Of a stretch of DNA of 64,000 nt, positions 1-11,642 are shown piece by piece. Made by a program: the position numbers and the translations under genes. Position 1 is the stretch's first letter; each line of letters starts with the position of its first letter. The stretch lies in assembly GCF_018279705.1 (NCBI RefSeq), contig NZ_CP036498.1:1815001-1879000 (forward strand), given 5' to 3'. Origin of the DNA: Tardiphaga alba. GTDB lineage: Bacteria; Pseudomonadota; Alphaproteobacteria; Rhizobiales; Xanthobacteraceae. The notes beneath the pieces were generated by a model that ran no database searches, was not told the origin of the DNA, and was given only the letters and a program-made list of their open reading frames with translations.

Positions 1-2045
1 CGCGGCGGCGCGTCCACATCGGCGCCGGGCGGCAGGATGGCGATCGAGAGGTTGTCGTCGGCAGTGTTCAGCACTTGGCGCCAGCTCTTGAATTCGGTGA
101 GTTTCGGCAACTTGAAGGGAATGCCCTCAGGCGCCGCGTTCAGGACGATGAACAACGGGTTGCCGCCCTTTTCGTTCGAGCTGAGTACGTAAGAAAGGAA
201 CCGCCCGTCCGGGAAAGCCCAGTCCGTTTCGGTCATCTCCTCGGCGGAGGGCGTCAGCCACAGCACGCCAAAGCTGCCATCGGCATGGCGACCGTCGAGC
301 CACTTCTGCGACGTGATCTGCGGGAAGCGCTTGCGCATCTGCGCCATGTGGCCGACGAAATCGGTGAGGTCGTCATCCTTGTCGCCGAGGCCGTCCCAGC
401 TGACCCAGCCGATCTCGTTGTCCTGGCAATAGGCATTGTTGTTGCCGCCTTGCGTATTGCCGACCTCGTCGCCGGCCAGCAGCAGCGGAACGCCCTGGGC
501 CAGATAGAGACAGGCGAGCTGATTCTTGCGGAGCTGGCGGCGCAGCGCGACGATCTGGGGATCGTCGGTCGGGCCCTCGACACCGAAATTGTTGCTGTGA
601 TTGTCGCCGGAGCCATCGCGATTGTCCTCGCCATTGGCTTCGTTGTGCTTCTCGTTATAGGCAAACAGATCGGCCAGCGGGAAGCCGTCATGCACGGTGA
701 CATGGTTGATGCCCGAGCGCTGCTTGCGGCCGTCATGGTTGAACACGTCGGACGAGCCGGTCATGCGGCTCGACACTTCGCCGATCAGCGAGCCTTCGCC
801 GGCCCAGTAGCGGCGCATGGCGCTGCGATATTTATCGTTCCATTCCGACCATTGCGACGGATAGGCGCCGACCTGATAGCCGCCCATGCCGAGATCCCAC
901 GGCTCGGCGATCATCTTGGCATTGGCAAGCACCGGGTCCTGCCGGATCGCGGTGAGGAAGCTGCTGTTGCGATCGAATCCGTTCGGCCCGCGGGCGAGTT
1001 CGGTGGCGAGATCGAAGCGGAAGCCGTCCACATGGCAGACCTCGACCCAGTAGCGCAAGCTATCCATCACCATCTGCAGCACGCGCGGATGGGTGAGGTT
1101 CAGCGACGAGCCGCAGCCGGTGAAGTCGTCGTAGTAGCGCGCATTGTCCGGCATCAGCCAATAATAGGAGGCGTTGTCGATGCCGCGATAGCAAAGGGTG
1201 GGGCCGAGATGATTGCCCTCGGCGGTGTGGTTGTAGACGACGTCGAGGATCACCTCGATGCCGGCATCGTGCAGCCGCGCTACGGTGGTCCGAAAGGCAT
1301 CGAGCGGATTGTCGGCGCCGTAGCGTGCTTCCGGTGCGAAGAAGCTGAGCGTGTTGTAGCCCCAGTAATTGACCAGTTTCATTTCAACGAGACGGCGATC
1401 GTCCACGAAAGCGTGTACCGGCAACAGTTCGATGGAGGTGACGCCGAGCCGCTTGAGGTGGTCGATCATCGCGGGGGCGGCAAGGCCGCGATAGGTGCCG
1501 CGCAAGCCCGCTGGCACATCCTTGCGGCCCATGGTCAGGCCTTTGACATGCGCCTCGTAGAAGATCGTATCTTCCCACGGAATGCTTGGTCGCGCCTCGC
1601 GGCGGCCCCAGTTGAAGCTTTCGTCAACCACCACGGCCTTGGGCATGCCACGGGCATTGTCGCGACGATCGAAAGAGAGATCCTCGCGGGACGAGCCGGT
1701 GCGATAGCCGAAATGCGCGTCGCTCCAGACCAGGCGCCCGGCGAGTTTCTTGGCATAGGGATCGAGCAGCAGCTTGTGCGCGTTGAAGCGATGGCCCTGC
1801 TCGGGTTCATACGGCCCGTGCACGCGATAGCCATAGAGCTGGCCCGGCGAGACGTCGTTGAGATAGCCGTGAAAGACGTGCTCGTTATATTCCGGCAGTT
1901 CAATGCGTTCGAGTTCGCGGCGGCCTTGGCCATCGAACAGGCAGAGCTCGACCTTGGTGGCGTTGGCGGAGAACAACGCAAAATTCGTCCCCCGCCCGTC
2001 CCAACTGGCGCCGAGGCGGGAGGGCGTTCCGGCTGACAGGCGCAT
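1..2045 (-). CDS. glgX: Glycogen debranching enzyme GlgX (3' end cut by window edge)
   Basis: This is a GH13 isoamylase-type enzyme that hydrolyses alpha-1,6 branches of phosphorylase-limited glycogen in the cytoplasm. Read on the minus strand from ATG at 2045, the protein opens with MRLSAGTPSRLGASWDGRG and carries the beta-4 catalytic segment DGFRFDLATELARG (about 1000-1050) and the beta-3 segment DVVYNHTAEG (about 1235). The last readable residues are close to the usual GlgX C-terminus, so probably only 10-20 residues are missing. It starts 3 bases after the glgB stop and is the last visible gene of the glgE-treS-glgB-glgX operon. The function is secure as a family call. Confidence 0.93.
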   Translation of the reverse strand, partial: MRLSAGTPSRLGASWDGRGTNFALFSANATKVELCLFDGQGRRELERIELPEYNEHVFHGYLNDVSPGQLYGYRVHGPYEPEQGHRFNAHKLLLDPYAKKLAGRLVWSDAHFGYRTGSSREDLSFDRRDNARGMPKAVVVDESFNWGRREARPSIPWEDTIFYEAHVKGLTMGRKDVPAGLRGTYRGLAAPAMIDHLKRLGVTSIELLPVHAFVDDRRLVEMKLVNYWGYNTLSFFAPEARYGADNPLDAFRTTVARLHDAGIEVILDVVYNHTAEGNHLGPTLCYRGIDNASYYWLMPDNARYYDDFTGCGSSLNLTHPRVLQMVMDSLRYWVEVCHVDGFRFDLATELARGPNGFDRNSSFLTAIRQDPVLANAKMIAEPWDLGMGGYQVGAYPSQWSEWNDKYRSAMRRYWAGEGSLIGEVSSRMTGSSDVFNHDGRKQRSGINHVTVHDGFPLADLFAYNEKHNEANGEDNRDGSGDNHSNNFGVEGPTDDPQIVALRRQLRKNQLACLYLAQGVPLLLAGDEVGNTQGGNNNAYCQDNEIGWVSWDGLGDKDDDLTDFVGHMAQMRKRFPQITSQKWLDGRHADGSFGVLWLTPSAEEMTETDWAFPDGRFLSYVLSSNEKGGNPLFIVLNAAPEGIPFKLPKLTEFKSWRQVLNTADDNLSIAILPPGADVDAPP

Positions 2046-2048
2046 CGA

Positions 2049-4190
2049 TCAGGCTTCCGGTACGAGAAAGATCGCGGCCAGCGGCGGCAGCGTAAGGCTG
2101 AGTTCGGGCACGAGGCCGGTGGCCGTCACCTCGCCAGAATTGCCGACATTGCCGCCGCCATAATGCGCGGCATCCGAATTCAGCGCCTCACGCCATTTGC
2201 CGGTGAACGGCACGCGGACGCGGTAGTCGCGATAGACGTTAGGCGAGAAGTTCACCACTACGAGGCACTGGGCGCGCGGCGTATTGCCCTTGCGGATCCA
2301 GGCGAACACGTTGTTGTTGGCGTCGTCGGTCACCATCCATTCGAAGCCTGCCGGATCGCAGTCGAGTTCGTGCAGCGCCGGCGTGTCGCGATACAGCGTG
2401 TTGAGGTCGCGGATCAGCGAGTGGATGCCGGCATGCTTCTCTTGTTCGAGCAGATGCCAGTCCAGCGAATGATCGTGATTCCACTCGCGCTCCTGGGCGA
2501 ATTCGCAGCCCATGAACATCAGCTTCTTGCCGGGATGGCCGTACATGAAGGAATAATAGGCGCGCAGATTGGCGAAACGCTGCCAGTCGTCGCCGGGCAT
2601 GCGGCCGAGGATCGAGCGCTTGCCGTGCACGACTTCGTCATGGGACAGCGGCAGGATGAAATTTTCCGAGAAGGCATATTGCAGCCCGAACAGGATGTCG
2701 TTGTGCTGGTACTTGCGATAGATCGGATCCTTGCTGATGTAATTCAGCGTGTCATGCATCCAACCCATGTTCCACTTGTAGCCGAAGCCGAGCCCGCCGA
2801 ATTCGACCGGACGCGACACCTGTGGCCATGAGGTGGATTCCTCCGCCGCCGTGGTGGCATTCGGGAATTTGCCGAACACTTCGCGGTTGAAGCGGCGCAG
2901 GAATTCGATGGCCTCGATATTCTCGCGGCCACCATATTTGTTCGGAATCCAGGCGCCTTCCGCGCGGCTGTAGTCGAGATAGAGCATGGAGGCGACCGCA
3001 TCGACGCGCAGGCCGTCGATATTGTAACGGTCCATCCAGAACAGCGCGTTGGAGACCAGGAAATTGACGATTTCCGTGCGGCCGTAATTATAGATCAGCG
3101 TGCCCCAATCCATATGCCGGCCCTGCAGCGGGTTGGCATGTTCATAGAGCGCGGTGCCGTCGAACTGGCCGAGGCCATGCGGATCGTCAGGGAAGTGGCC
3201 GGGCACCCAGTCGAGCAGCACGGCGAGGCCTTCGGCGTGGCAGGCATCGATCAGCGCCGCAAAATCCTCCGGCGAGCCGAAGCGGCTGGTCGGCGCATAC
3301 ATGCCGGTGGGCTGATAGCCCCAGGAGCCATCGAACGGATGCTCGTTGACGGGGAGGAATTCCACATGGGTGAAGCCGAGATCTTTTGCATATTTCGGCA
3401 GCGTCTCCGCAAGGTCGCGATAGCTCAGCCATTCATTGGCGCCCTTGCGGCGCCATGAGCCGAGATGCACCTCATAGATCGACATCGGCTTGCCCAGCGC
3501 ATTGATGCCATCGGGCGCCGCGCGCGGACGCGGGACCTTGGTTTCATCCAGCACGATGGATGCGGTGGACGGGCGCACTTCCGCGGAGAAGGCGAATGGG
3601 TCGGACTTCAGCGGCACCTGGCCATGCGGGCCGATGATGTCGAACTTGTAGTGATTGCCGGCGATGGCGCCGGGCACGAACAGCTCCCAATAGCCGACGC
3701 CACGCACCCGCATCGGGTGCCGTCGCGAATCCCAGAAGTTGAAATCGCCGACCACGCTGACACGCTTGGCATTCGGCGCGAGCACCACAAAGGCGACGCC
3801 GGCAATGCCGTCGATGACGCGCGGATGCGCGCCGAGTTTGTCGTAGATCCTCTGGTCGGTGCCTTCACCGAGTAGATAGAGATCGAAATCGGTCAGCAGC
3901 GGCGGGAAGCGATAGGGGTCTTCGAGATCGACCACATGGTCGCCGAATTTCGCGCGAAGCTGATATTTCGTCGATCCGTTTGCGAGCGCGCCGACGAACA
4001 GGCCGGACTGGTGCACGCGCTCAAGCGTCGTGGTGGCGCCGTGATCGTCGACGGCCTCCACCTTGACGGCATCGGGCAGGAAGGCGCGCACCACCGTGCG
4101 GTCGTTCTCCTTGTGTGGCCCGAGATAATGGAACGGGTCGGAGTGACGGCCTTCGATGATGGCATAAGCTTCGGCGGGAAGATGGGTCAT
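2049..4190 (-). CDS. glgB: 1,4-alpha-glucan branching enzyme GlgB
   Basis: This enzyme transfers segments of alpha-1,4-glucan to form alpha-1,6 branches. The protein is 713 aa, a normal GlgB length, with an N-terminal CBM48-like region (about 1-230) and a GH13 barrel. The nucleophile Asp is in [10 protein letters not shown] (about residue 397) and the acid Glu in [11 protein letters not shown] (about 450). The start ATG at 4190 overlaps the treS stop as ATGA, so translation is probably coupled and I prefer it to an upstream in-frame ATG at 4253. In a GlgE-type cluster this enzyme branches the linear glucan built from maltose-1-phosphate. Confidence 0.95.
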   Translation of the reverse strand: MTHLPAEAYAIIEGRHSDPFHYLGPHKENDRTVVRAFLPDAVKVEAVDDHGATTTLERVHQSGLFVGALANGSTKYQLRAKFGDHVVDLEDPYRFPPLLTDFDLYLLGEGTDQRIYDKLGAHPRVIDGIAGVAFVVLAPNAKRVSVVGDFNFWDSRRHPMRVRGVGYWELFVPGAIAGNHYKFDIIGPHGQVPLKSDPFAFSAEVRPSTASIVLDETKVPRPRAAPDGINALGKPMSIYEVHLGSWRRKGANEWLSYRDLAETLPKYAKDLGFTHVEFLPVNEHPFDGSWGYQPTGMYAPTSRFGSPEDFAALIDACHAEGLAVLLDWVPGHFPDDPHGLGQFDGTALYEHANPLQGRHMDWGTLIYNYGRTEIVNFLVSNALFWMDRYNIDGLRVDAVASMLYLDYSRAEGAWIPNKYGGRENIEAIEFLRRFNREVFGKFPNATTAAEESTSWPQVSRPVEFGGLGFGYKWNMGWMHDTLNYISKDPIYRKYQHNDILFGLQYAFSENFILPLSHDEVVHGKRSILGRMPGDDWQRFANLRAYYSFMYGHPGKKLMFMGCEFAQEREWNHDHSLDWHLLEQEKHAGIHSLIRDLNTLYRDTPALHELDCDPAGFEWMVTDDANNNVFAWIRKGNTPRAQCLVVVNFSPNVYRDYRVRVPFTGKWREALNSDAAHYGGGNVGNSGEVTATGLVPELSLTLPPLAAIFLVPEA

Positions 4191-7100
4191 ACGGATTCCT
4201 TCGGCTCCCCGTTCAGGATACGCAACAGACCGGCCAGCGGCACGCGCAGCCAATCCGGGCGATGGGCGAGCTCATATTCGATCTCGTAGAAGGCCTTCTC
4301 GATCAGGAAGAATTTGAGCATGTCGTCGGCCGCTTTCGCATCAGCCGGCCACAGCCGCTTGTCGGTCATCGCTTCACGATAGGCCGAGACAAAGGCGTCG
4401 ATTGCGCTGTCACGCCATGAGGTGAGGGCGTTGGCGAGTTTGCCATTCTCGTCCGGTGCCACCTGTTCGGCGCGCTCGAGGGCTGCGGTGGCCGAATAGT
4501 CGATCGAACGGATCAGGCCGGCGACGTCGCGGGCAGCCGGCGCCTTGCGGCGGCGATCCTCGATGGAGCGGCGTGGCTCGCCTTCGAAATCGATGATGAA
4601 GATGTCGTCCTTGACGATCAACATTTGGCCGAGATGGAAGTCGCCGTGATGGCGGATCTTCAGCCCGTCGATCTTGTCCGGCAACAGGCCGTTCAACGTG
4701 TCGCGCAGATTGTTGCGCAGCGCCAGAACCGCATCGATCAATCCGCGATCGCCGTCGCGTGCAGCATTGCGGCGCTGGGCCAGCAGGCTGAACACCGGTT
4801 CGGCGCGACTGACGATCTCGTCGGTCCAGACGCGGATGTCGTTGTCCGTCGTCGGCTCCGGCTTGAAGTCGGCGATGTCATCACGGCTCGCCAGGGCGAT
4901 CTGCATTTCGGCGACGCGCAGGCCCGTCTGGGTCATGTAGCGGAGATAGGCGATCTGGTCCTCGCTCATCTCGTGATGGGTATCGGCCGCGATCAGGCGT
5001 TCCTTCTCGACGAAGCGATCGAGATAGCCGGACGAGACGGTCCAGGCATCGCCCTGGTTCTGCACGAAAGCATGGACGATGGAGATGGCGCTGCGCTGGT
5101 CACCCTCGATCAGTTCGACGCTGCCAAGCAGCGCCGGCGTATTGGCGAAGCCCGCGATCTCGGTGAGGAAGTGACCCACCTCGATCTCCGGATTGATGCC
5201 GGTCTGCAGCTTGCGATAGATTTTGACGACATAGTCGCTGTCCACCAGAGCCGTCGAGTTGGACTGCTCGGTTTCCACCGCGCGAATGTTGTCCAGCTTC
5301 TGCTGCGGCTTGTCGGTGAGCTTCTTGGTCGGGCGGAATTCGAGTTTCATGCCCTCGACTTCCTCGACCGTCACTGAATTGCGCAGGTTGTACAGCAGCA
5401 GCGAGATGAAGATTTCATCGGTGGCCACATCCAGCAGCGTGCCCTCGCGCGCGCCCTGGCGCACGGCGGCGAAAGCCTTCGGATTGTAGCGGTCGCGATC
5501 GAAGCGCACCCAGTCGATCTGCATCGGCAGCACATAGCGCGACTTGGCTCCGCGCTGCGTGGTCTCGAAGAAGACCAGCCAAGGCCGGTTGTCCCCAACC
5601 AGGCAGAACGGCGTTGCCGAGGTCAGCACCGGCTGGATCGCTTTGGCATTGCGTTCCGGATACCAGCGCGAGCGCGACAGGAAGCCGGGCAGCACATCAT
5701 GCTCGAACACGCCGCGGGTGCGGGCCAGCGTCATCCAGGTCGAGCCGAGCGGCACCACCAGCGTCTCGAATTCCGGCACCACGGCGGGCTGCGAATGCTC
5801 GGAGACATCGCGCTTTTCGAGCTGGAACCAGTAAAAACCGTAAGGCGCCAGCGTCACCATGTAAGGCAGGTCGCCGATCGGCGGGAATTTGGTGCGGCCG
5901 AGCATTTCCAGCGGCACGCGCTCCTTCCATGGCGACAGATCGAGTTCGGTCGCCTGCGCGGCGCGCGACAGGTTGGCGACGCACAGGATCACCTCGTCGC
6001 CATATTGGCGCACATAGCACAGCACCGAGCGGTTCTCGGGCCGGATGAAAGTCATGGTGCCGCGGCCGAAAGCCAGCGTGGATTTACGCACGGCGATGAG
6101 GCGCTTGGTCGCGGACAGCAGCGACGACAGGCTGCGCGACTGCGCTTCCACATTCACCGATTCATAGCCGTAGATCGGGTCCATGATCGGCGGCGCGTAG
6201 AGGCGCGCGGGATCGGCGCGGGAGAAGCCGCCATTGCGGTCGGGCGCCCATTGCATCGGCGTGCGCACGCCATTGCGGTCGCCGAGATAGATATTGTCGC
6301 CCATGCCGATCTCGTCGCCGTAATAGATGATCGGCGTGCCCGGAAAGGACAGTAGCAGCGAGTCCAGCAATTCGATCTTGCGGCGGTCATTGTCCATCAG
6401 CGGCGCGAGGCGGCGGCGAATGCCGACATTGATGCGCGCGCGTGGATCGTTGGCGTAAGTCGACCACAGATAGTCGCGCTCGACGTCGGTCACCATTTCC
6501 AGCGTCAGTTCGTCGTGATTGCGCAGGAACATCGCCCACTGGCAGTTGTCCGGAATATCCGGCGTCTGCCGCATGATGTCGGTGATGGGAAAGCGGTCTT
6601 CCTGCGCCAGCGCCATATAGATGCGCGGCATCAGCGGGAAGTGATAGGCCATATGGCATTCGTCGCTGTCGCCGAAATATTCCTGCACGTCCTCCGGCCA
6701 CTGATTGGCTTCGGCGAGCAACAGGCGGCCCGGCGCATAGGCGTCGAGTTCGGCGCGCAGATGCTTGATGACCTTGTGGGTCTCCGGCAGGTTTTCGTTA
6801 TTGGTGCCGTCGCGCTCGATCAGGTAGGGGATGGCGTCGAGACGGAAGCCGTCCACGCCGGCATCCAGCCAGCGCTTCATCACCTGCACCACGGCGGAAA
6901 GCACGCGCGGATTGTCGAAATTCAGGTCCGGTTGATGCGAGAAGAAGCGGTGCCAGTAATAGGCTTTGGCTTCCGGGTCCCAGGTCCAGTTGGATTTCTC
7001 GGTGTCGGTGAAGATGATGCGCGTGCCATCGTATTTCTGGTCGCTGTCGCTCCACACATACCAGTCGCGCGCCGATGATCCGGCCGGGCTGCGGCGGGCG

Positions 7101-7495
7101 CGCTTGAACCAGTCGTGCTGGTCGGAGGTGTGGTTGATGACCAGCTCGGTGATGACACGCAGGCCACGGCGCTTGGCTTCGTGGATGAAGCGCTTGAAGT
7201 CCTTCATCGTGCCGAAGTCGGGATGGATCGAGCCGTAATCGGCGATATCGTAGCCATCGTCGCGGCCAGGCGACGGATAGAACGGCATCAGCCAGATAGT
7301 GGTGACGCCGAGCTCCTGCAGATAGTCGAGCTTTTCGGTGAGGCCGGCGAAATCGCCGATGCCGTCATTGTTGCTGTCTGCAAAGGTCTTGACGTGCAGC
7401 TGATAGATGATCGCGTCCTTGTACCAGAGCGGATCGATCGCATTGTTCGGCTGTTCAACGCCCGTCTTGGACTTGATGTCGGTCATCACATTCAT
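4187..7495 (-). CDS. treS: Fused trehalose synthase / maltokinase (TreS-Mak)
   Basis: This bifunctional protein (1102 aa) first isomerises trehalose to maltose and then phosphorylates maltose to maltose-1-phosphate with ATP. Residues 1-about 540 are a GH13 TreS domain, with [15 protein letters not shown], the acid segment LLAEANQWP and [11 protein letters not shown]. Residues about 570-1100 are an aminoglycoside-kinase-like maltokinase with the catalytic loop [10 protein letters not shown] and the metal-binding IDFEGEP. I take the ATG at 7495 ([10 protein letters not shown]), 11 bases after the glgE stop; an ATG at 7486 is also possible, while 7576 lies inside glgE. The product feeds GlgE, encoded just upstream, and the fusion keeps the maltose intermediate in one polypeptide. 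Confidence 0.94.
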   Translation of the reverse strand: MNVMTDIKSKTGVEQPNNAIDPLWYKDAIIYQLHVKTFADSNNDGIGDFAGLTEKLDYLQELGVTTIWLMPFYPSPGRDDGYDIADYGSIHPDFGTMKDFKRFIHEAKRRGLRVITELVINHTSDQHDWFKRARRSPAGSSARDWYVWSDSDQKYDGTRIIFTDTEKSNWTWDPEAKAYYWHRFFSHQPDLNFDNPRVLSAVVQVMKRWLDAGVDGFRLDAIPYLIERDGTNNENLPETHKVIKHLRAELDAYAPGRLLLAEANQWPEDVQEYFGDSDECHMAYHFPLMPRIYMALAQEDRFPITDIMRQTPDIPDNCQWAMFLRNHDELTLEMVTDVERDYLWSTYANDPRARINVGIRRRLAPLMDNDRRKIELLDSLLLSFPGTPIIYYGDEIGMGDNIYLGDRNGVRTPMQWAPDRNGGFSRADPARLYAPPIMDPIYGYESVNVEAQSRSLSSLLSATKRLIAVRKSTLAFGRGTMTFIRPENRSVLCYVRQYGDEVILCVANLSRAAQATELDLSPWKERVPLEMLGRTKFPPIGDLPYMVTLAPYGFYWFQLEKRDVSEHSQPAVVPEFETLVVPLGSTWMTLARTRGVFEHDVLPGFLSRSRWYPERNAKAIQPVLTSATPFCLVGDNRPWLVFFETTQRGAKSRYVLPMQIDWVRFDRDRYNPKAFAAVRQGAREGTLLDVATDEIFISLLLYNLRNSVTVEEVEGMKLEFRPTKKLTDKPQQKLDNIRAVETEQSNSTALVDSDYVVKIYRKLQTGINPEIEVGHFLTEIAGFANTPALLGSVELIEGDQRSAISIVHAFVQNQGDAWTVSSGYLDRFVEKERLIAADTHHEMSEDQIAYLRYMTQTGLRVAEMQIALASRDDIADFKPEPTTDNDIRVWTDEIVSRAEPVFSLLAQRRNAARDGDRGLIDAVLALRNNLRDTLNGLLPDKIDGLKIRHHGDFHLGQMLIVKDDIFIIDFEGEPRRSIEDRRRKAPAARDVAGLIRSIDYSATAALERAEQVAPDENGKLANALTSWRDSAIDAFVSAYREAMTDKRLWPADAKAADDMLKFFLIEKAFYEIEYELAHRPDWLRVPLAGLLRILNGEPKESV

Positions 7496-7506
7496 TGCGG
7501 GCGCTT

Positions 7507-9459
7507 TCAGGCAAGGCAGCGGAAGAGGGCGGCGGGATCGCGTTGCGGGTCGATGCGCAGGCGGATGCCGCCCCATTCGACGCCGTGGCGTTCACCGGTG
7601 ATGATGTTCTCGACGGCCGCGACATTGCGCTTCTCGCCGTCGACCAGGACCTGCGTATCGATCGGAAGCCAGAGTTCGGCGGGGTCGCGCGAGATCGCGA
7701 TGGCACCGGCGACGGTGTTGGTGCCGTCCACCGAGGTCTTCACGAAGCCGATGATGTTGTCGTTCTCCACCGGCATGAAACGCAGGTTGGAAATCTGCTG
7801 CAGCGCCGGATTGGCGCGGCGGGCGAAGTTCAGCGCGGTGATATACGGGATGATATTGCCGGGCTTGTGCCAGTCGCGGGTCTTGATCTCGTATTTCTCG
7901 CTGTCGAGATATTCTTCCTTGCCCGGAATGGCCTCGTGCTCCAGCAGCTCGAAGCCATTGTACACGCCGTAAACCGACGACAACATCGCCGCCAGCACCA
8001 CGCGTGACTTGAACATCCACTGCTCACCCGATTGCAGGTGATAGGGCAGGATGTCCGGCGTGTTGACGAAGAAGTTCGGCCGATAATATTCGCGCTCGGG
8101 ATAGGCGCAGAGCTCGTTGAGATACTGCTCGATCTCCCACTTGGCGGTGCGCCAGGTGAAGTAAGTATAGCTCTGCGAGAAGCCGAGCTTGGCAAGGCCT
8201 TTCATCAGCTTCGGGCGCGTGAAAGCCTCTGCGAGAAACAGTGCATCCGGGTGCTTCAGCTGCACCTCATGGATCGCCCATTCCCAGAACCGCAGCGGCT
8301 TGGTGTGTGGATTGTCGATGCGGAAAATCTTGACGCCCTGGTCGCACCAATACAGCAGCATGTCGCGCAGCGCATTCCACAGCGATCCGGCGTCATCGCA
8401 GGTGAAATCGGGATTGTGGATGTCCTGATATTTCTTCGGCGGATTCTCCGCATATTTCATCGAGCCGTCCGGCCGCCGCTTGAACCAGTCCGGATGCTGC
8501 TTAATCCAGGGGTGGTCCGGCGAGCATTGCACGGCCACGTCGATGGCCACTTCCATATTGTGTTGTTTGCACGCCGCGATCACGGCGTGGAAATCCTCCA
8601 GCGTGCCGAGATCGGGATGGATGGCGTCATGGCCGCCTTCCTTGCCGCCGATGGCATAGGGGCTGCCGACATCGCCGGGCTCGGCAGTCAGCGCATTGTT
8701 CTTGCCCTTGCGGTTGGTCTCGCCGATGGGATGGATCGGGGTGAAATACAGCACGTCGAAGCCCATGGCGACGATCTCGGGCAGGCGATCGATGCAGTCG
8801 CGAAACGTGCCGTGCTGGCCCGGCACCTTGCTCTGGCTGCGCGGGATCATCTCATACCAGGCGCCGTTGCGGGCGCGCTCGCGGTCGATCATCAGCGGCA
8901 GCAGCGCGGAGCGTGTGAGATCCGGGCGCGGCTGCGCTTCCGACATGGCAAGTTCGAGTTCAGGCGACAGCAAGGGCTCGGTCTCGCCAGTCTGCAGATA
9001 GGCTTCGCACTGCTTGACGATCAGCGCCGATGCGCCTTCGCCGCCGGACTGGGCCTTCGTCATCAGCCCCGCGCCTTCGAGCGCATCGAGCGTCACATCC
9101 TGACCTGCCTTGAGCTTCAGTTCGAAGCCGTGGCGCCAGGTGGCGAAGTCATCTGTCCAGGCCTCGATGGCATAGACGTAGCGGCCGATGTCACTGGGGG
9201 TGAAAGTGCCGTGCCAGCGGTCGTTGACATCCTTGGTCATCGGCGCGCGCTGCCAGTCACGGTCCTGCTCGCGGCGCCAGACAATGGCGGCGTCGATGAT
9301 CTCGTGGCCGTCGCGATAGATATCCGCCCAGACCTCGATGGCCTCGCCCGCAATCCGTTTGACCGGAAACCGACCGCCGTCAATGATGGGGTAGATGTCC
9401 TCGATGTGGAACGCGCCGCTCATGGCGGTGCTTGCAGTGGTCTGGGATGTTCTGTTCAC
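7507..9459 (-). CDS. glgE: Alpha-1,4-glucan:maltose-1-phosphate maltosyltransferase GlgE
   Basis: This GH13_3 enzyme extends alpha-1,4-glucan using alpha-maltose-1-phosphate as donor. The protein is 650 aa. An N-terminal beta domain precedes the barrel, with the nucleophile Asp382 in [18 protein letters not shown] and the acid/base Glu411 in [10 protein letters not shown], both diagnostic of GlgE. The start could be at 9459 or 9423 (MSGAFHIED). It is the first gene of the leftward operon, with treS-mak, glgB and glgX following at spacings of 11, -4 and 3 bases. The same arrangement is known for the mycobacterial GlgE pathway. Confidence 0.94.
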   Translation of the reverse strand: MNRTSQTTASTAMSGAFHIEDIYPIIDGGRFPVKRIAGEAIEVWADIYRDGHEIIDAAIVWRREQDRDWQRAPMTKDVNDRWHGTFTPSDIGRYVYAIEAWTDDFATWRHGFELKLKAGQDVTLDALEGAGLMTKAQSGGEGASALIVKQCEAYLQTGETEPLLSPELELAMSEAQPRPDLTRSALLPLMIDRERARNGAWYEMIPRSQSKVPGQHGTFRDCIDRLPEIVAMGFDVLYFTPIHPIGETNRKGKNNALTAEPGDVGSPYAIGGKEGGHDAIHPDLGTLEDFHAVIAACKQHNMEVAIDVAVQCSPDHPWIKQHPDWFKRRPDGSMKYAENPPKKYQDIHNPDFTCDDAGSLWNALRDMLLYWCDQGVKIFRIDNPHTKPLRFWEWAIHEVQLKHPDALFLAEAFTRPKLMKGLAKLGFSQSYTYFTWRTAKWEIEQYLNELCAYPEREYYRPNFFVNTPDILPYHLQSGEQWMFKSRVVLAAMLSSVYGVYNGFELLEHEAIPGKEEYLDSEKYEIKTRDWHKPGNIIPYITALNFARRANPALQQISNLRFMPVENDNIIGFVKTSVDGTNTVAGAIAISRDPAELWLPIDTQVLVDGEKRNVAAVENIITGERHGVEWGGIRLRIDPQRDPAALFRCLA

Positions 9460-9669
9460 GGTGATGCCATCAACAAGAGGGATGTCTGCGCCCGTGGGAA
9501 GACAAGACGCTGCAATTGTATAAGAAGCCTCGTGACAGGGGTTTGGTTCCCCATGGAACCGAGCTTAAGTCATTGCGTTGAAACTCGGCTATCCTCTTCC
9601 GTAACCTCATGAAATTGTGCAGCAACTTGTGGTGAATCTTGGGTTGCTGCCCTGCAAAGTGCGTGCCGA
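9460..9669. other. Divergent intergenic region glgE / malQ
   Basis: These 210 bases between the glgE and malQ starts hold a short palindrome (GGTTCC, 4 bases, GGAACC) at 9545-9560. Each arm contains GGAAC, the -35 sequence of EcfG-dependent promoters. A clear -10 partner is present only for the rightward direction (separate entry). No protein-coding sequence is evident. Confidence 0.6.
9555..9579 (+). promoter_or_regulatory. Candidate EcfG (general stress response) promoter for malQ
   Basis: GGAAC at 9555-9559, a 16-base spacer and CGTT at 9576-9579 match the known alphaproteobacterial EcfG consensus GGAAC-N16/17-CGTT exactly. The site is 91 bases before the malQ start and points rightward. 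That the malQ-GH15 unit is stress-induced is inference from this match. Confidence 0.6.
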
Positions 9670-11618
9670 ATGGATCTCTTCGACAAAGCCGCCGAACTCG
9701 GCATTCAGACCGGTTTTCATGACGGACAGGGCCAGTGGCATACCACTGACGCCGCTGCGCTGAAGATCATCCTCGACGCTCTCCCGGTGCGCGCCCCGCG
9801 CCGTTTTCTCGACCATGTGGTCGCATTGCGGGCAGGCGAGGGGGCACCACCACGCTAACCGATGCGGCGACGTCGCCGCTGACCTGGGAAGTCCGGGATG
9901 GCGATCAGATGATCGCCGAGGGCTCGGCCAATGGCCGAGAGATTGCATGGCCGGCCGATTTGCCGGTCGGCGTTCATCGGCTGCGGCTGGCGGACGCCTC
10001 GCTGTATTCCGAGGAGGCAGCTTTGGTCGTCGCGCCCGGCAAGGCCTATGCCGGGACATTCGATCGCAGCTGGATCATTGCCGTCCAGCTTTACGGCCTG
10101 CGCTCCGATCGCAACTGGGGCATCGGCGATTTCACCGATCTGCAGAACCTGATCCGCATCGGTGCCAACCTCGGCGCCGGCGGTGTCGGCCTCAATCCGC
10201 TGCATGCGCTGTTCGACGATCGCCCGTCGGAATGCAGCCCTTATTCGCCGAACAGCCGGCTGTTTCTCAATCCGCTCTATATCGATGTGGAGGCGCTGCC
10301 GGAATTCACCGGCGCTGCCGATAGCGAACTGGCGCCGCTGCGGCGCTCGACGCTGGTCGATTATCCCGCCGTCGCCGCCGCCAAATGGCGCGCGCTGCGG
10401 GCAGCCTTCGCGCATTTCCAGTCCGATCCCCATTCGCCGCGCCAGGCCGCGCTCAAGGCTTTCCGCGCCGCACGTGCGCCATTGCTGACGCGCTTCGCCT
10501 GTTTCGAAGTGCTGCGCCATCGCTACAAGACGGCATGGTGGGATTGGCGGAGCGAATGGCAGCATCCGGATGATGCCAGATGCGCCGAGCTCTGTGCGGG
10601 TCCCGATGGCGACGAAGTGACCTTTGTCGAATATGTGCAGTGGAATGCGGATCTGCAGCTCAAGGCCTGCTTCGATCTCACCAATGAATTGAAGATGCCG
10701 GTCGGCCTCTATCTCGACGTCGCCGTCGGCGTGCAGGCTGGCGGCTTCGATGCGTGGAACGAGCAGGTGGCGATCTCGCGGCATCTGTCGGTCGGCGCGC
10801 CGCCCGATGCGCTGCAGCCTGCCGGGCAGAACTGGGGCCTCGCCGGCTTCAATGCCGCGGGCCTCGAAGTGCAGGGCTTCGCGCCGTTCAAGGACATGCT
10901 GAGCGCATCCATGCGCTATGCCGGCGCGATCCGGCTCGACCATGTGCTCGGGCTCAATCGCCTCTATGTGGTGCCGCATGGTTATAGGCCGGACAATGGC
11001 GCCTATGTCAAAATGCCGCTGGAGGCGCTGCTCGCCGTCACCGCGCAGGAGAGCATCGAGAATAATTGCGTCGTCATCGGCGAGGATCTCGGCACCGTGC
11101 CGGAAGGGTTTCGCGATCATCTCAAGGCATGGGGCATCTGGTCGTATCTCGTGATGATGTTCGAGCGCGACGACCGCTATGCCTTCCGCGGCGTCGACCA
11201 TTACGCGCCCAATGCGCTGGTCACCTTCAACACCCATGACCTGCCGACCTATCACGGCTGGCGCAGCTATCATGATCTGCAGTTGAAGCGCTCCATCGGT
11301 ATCGATCCCGGCGAGAGCGACGATGCGCGGCGCTATGCCATCGAGATGCTCGATGAAGCGCTGCGACAGAATGGCATCGACCGCACCGATTTCTTCGGCG
11401 TCGCTCACTTTCTCGCGCGTACGCGAACCCGCATCGAGGCCATTGCGTTGGAAGATCTGCTTGGCGTCAGCGATCAGCCGAACATTCCCGGCACCATCGA
11501 CGAACACCCTAACTGGCGGCAGCGGTTGCCGGCCACGGTGGAAACGATGGCCGCATCGATCGATCGCGACGCGCTGCGCAACGCAACGGCGGACAGGAGC
11601 GCGTCCGCATCGACATAA
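9670..11618 (+). pseudogene. malQ: 4-alpha-glucanotransferase MalQ, interrupted by a frameshift
   Basis: MalQ (amylomaltase, GH77) transfers glucan segments between maltodextrins. The N-terminal part (from MDLFDKAAELGI) is in one frame and stops at 9858. The remaining about 590 codons lie in another frame and run to 11618. The two reading frames join at the G tract 9840-9844: adding one G gives a continuous reading (RAGEGGTTTLTDAATSP) and a protein of about 649 aa. All catalytic segments remain downstream: DHVLGLNRLYVVP (nucleophile Asp), VVIGEDLGTVPEG (acid/base Glu) and FNTHDLPTYHGW. The defect is therefore either a recent homopolymer frameshift or a sequencing error. As written, full-length MalQ would not be made; an internal ATG at 9909 could start a protein lacking the first 80 residues. 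Confidence 0.8.
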
Positions 11619-11642
11619 ATCCAGTCAGTCGGCGGAGAGACA

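Noticed and set aside
75..2036. Long rightward open frame (653 codons)
   Set aside because: It lies antisense to glgX, whose catalytic motifs are clear on the minus strand; the rightward product has a low-complexity, antisense-like composition.
9526..9550. Leftward EcfG promoter for glgE
   Set aside because: GGAAC is present on the minus strand but the -10 region reads GCTT at the right spacing instead of CGTT.
9855..11507. Long leftward open frame (550 codons) opposite malQ
   Set aside because: Antisense shadow of malQ, whose active-site motifs are all on the plus strand.
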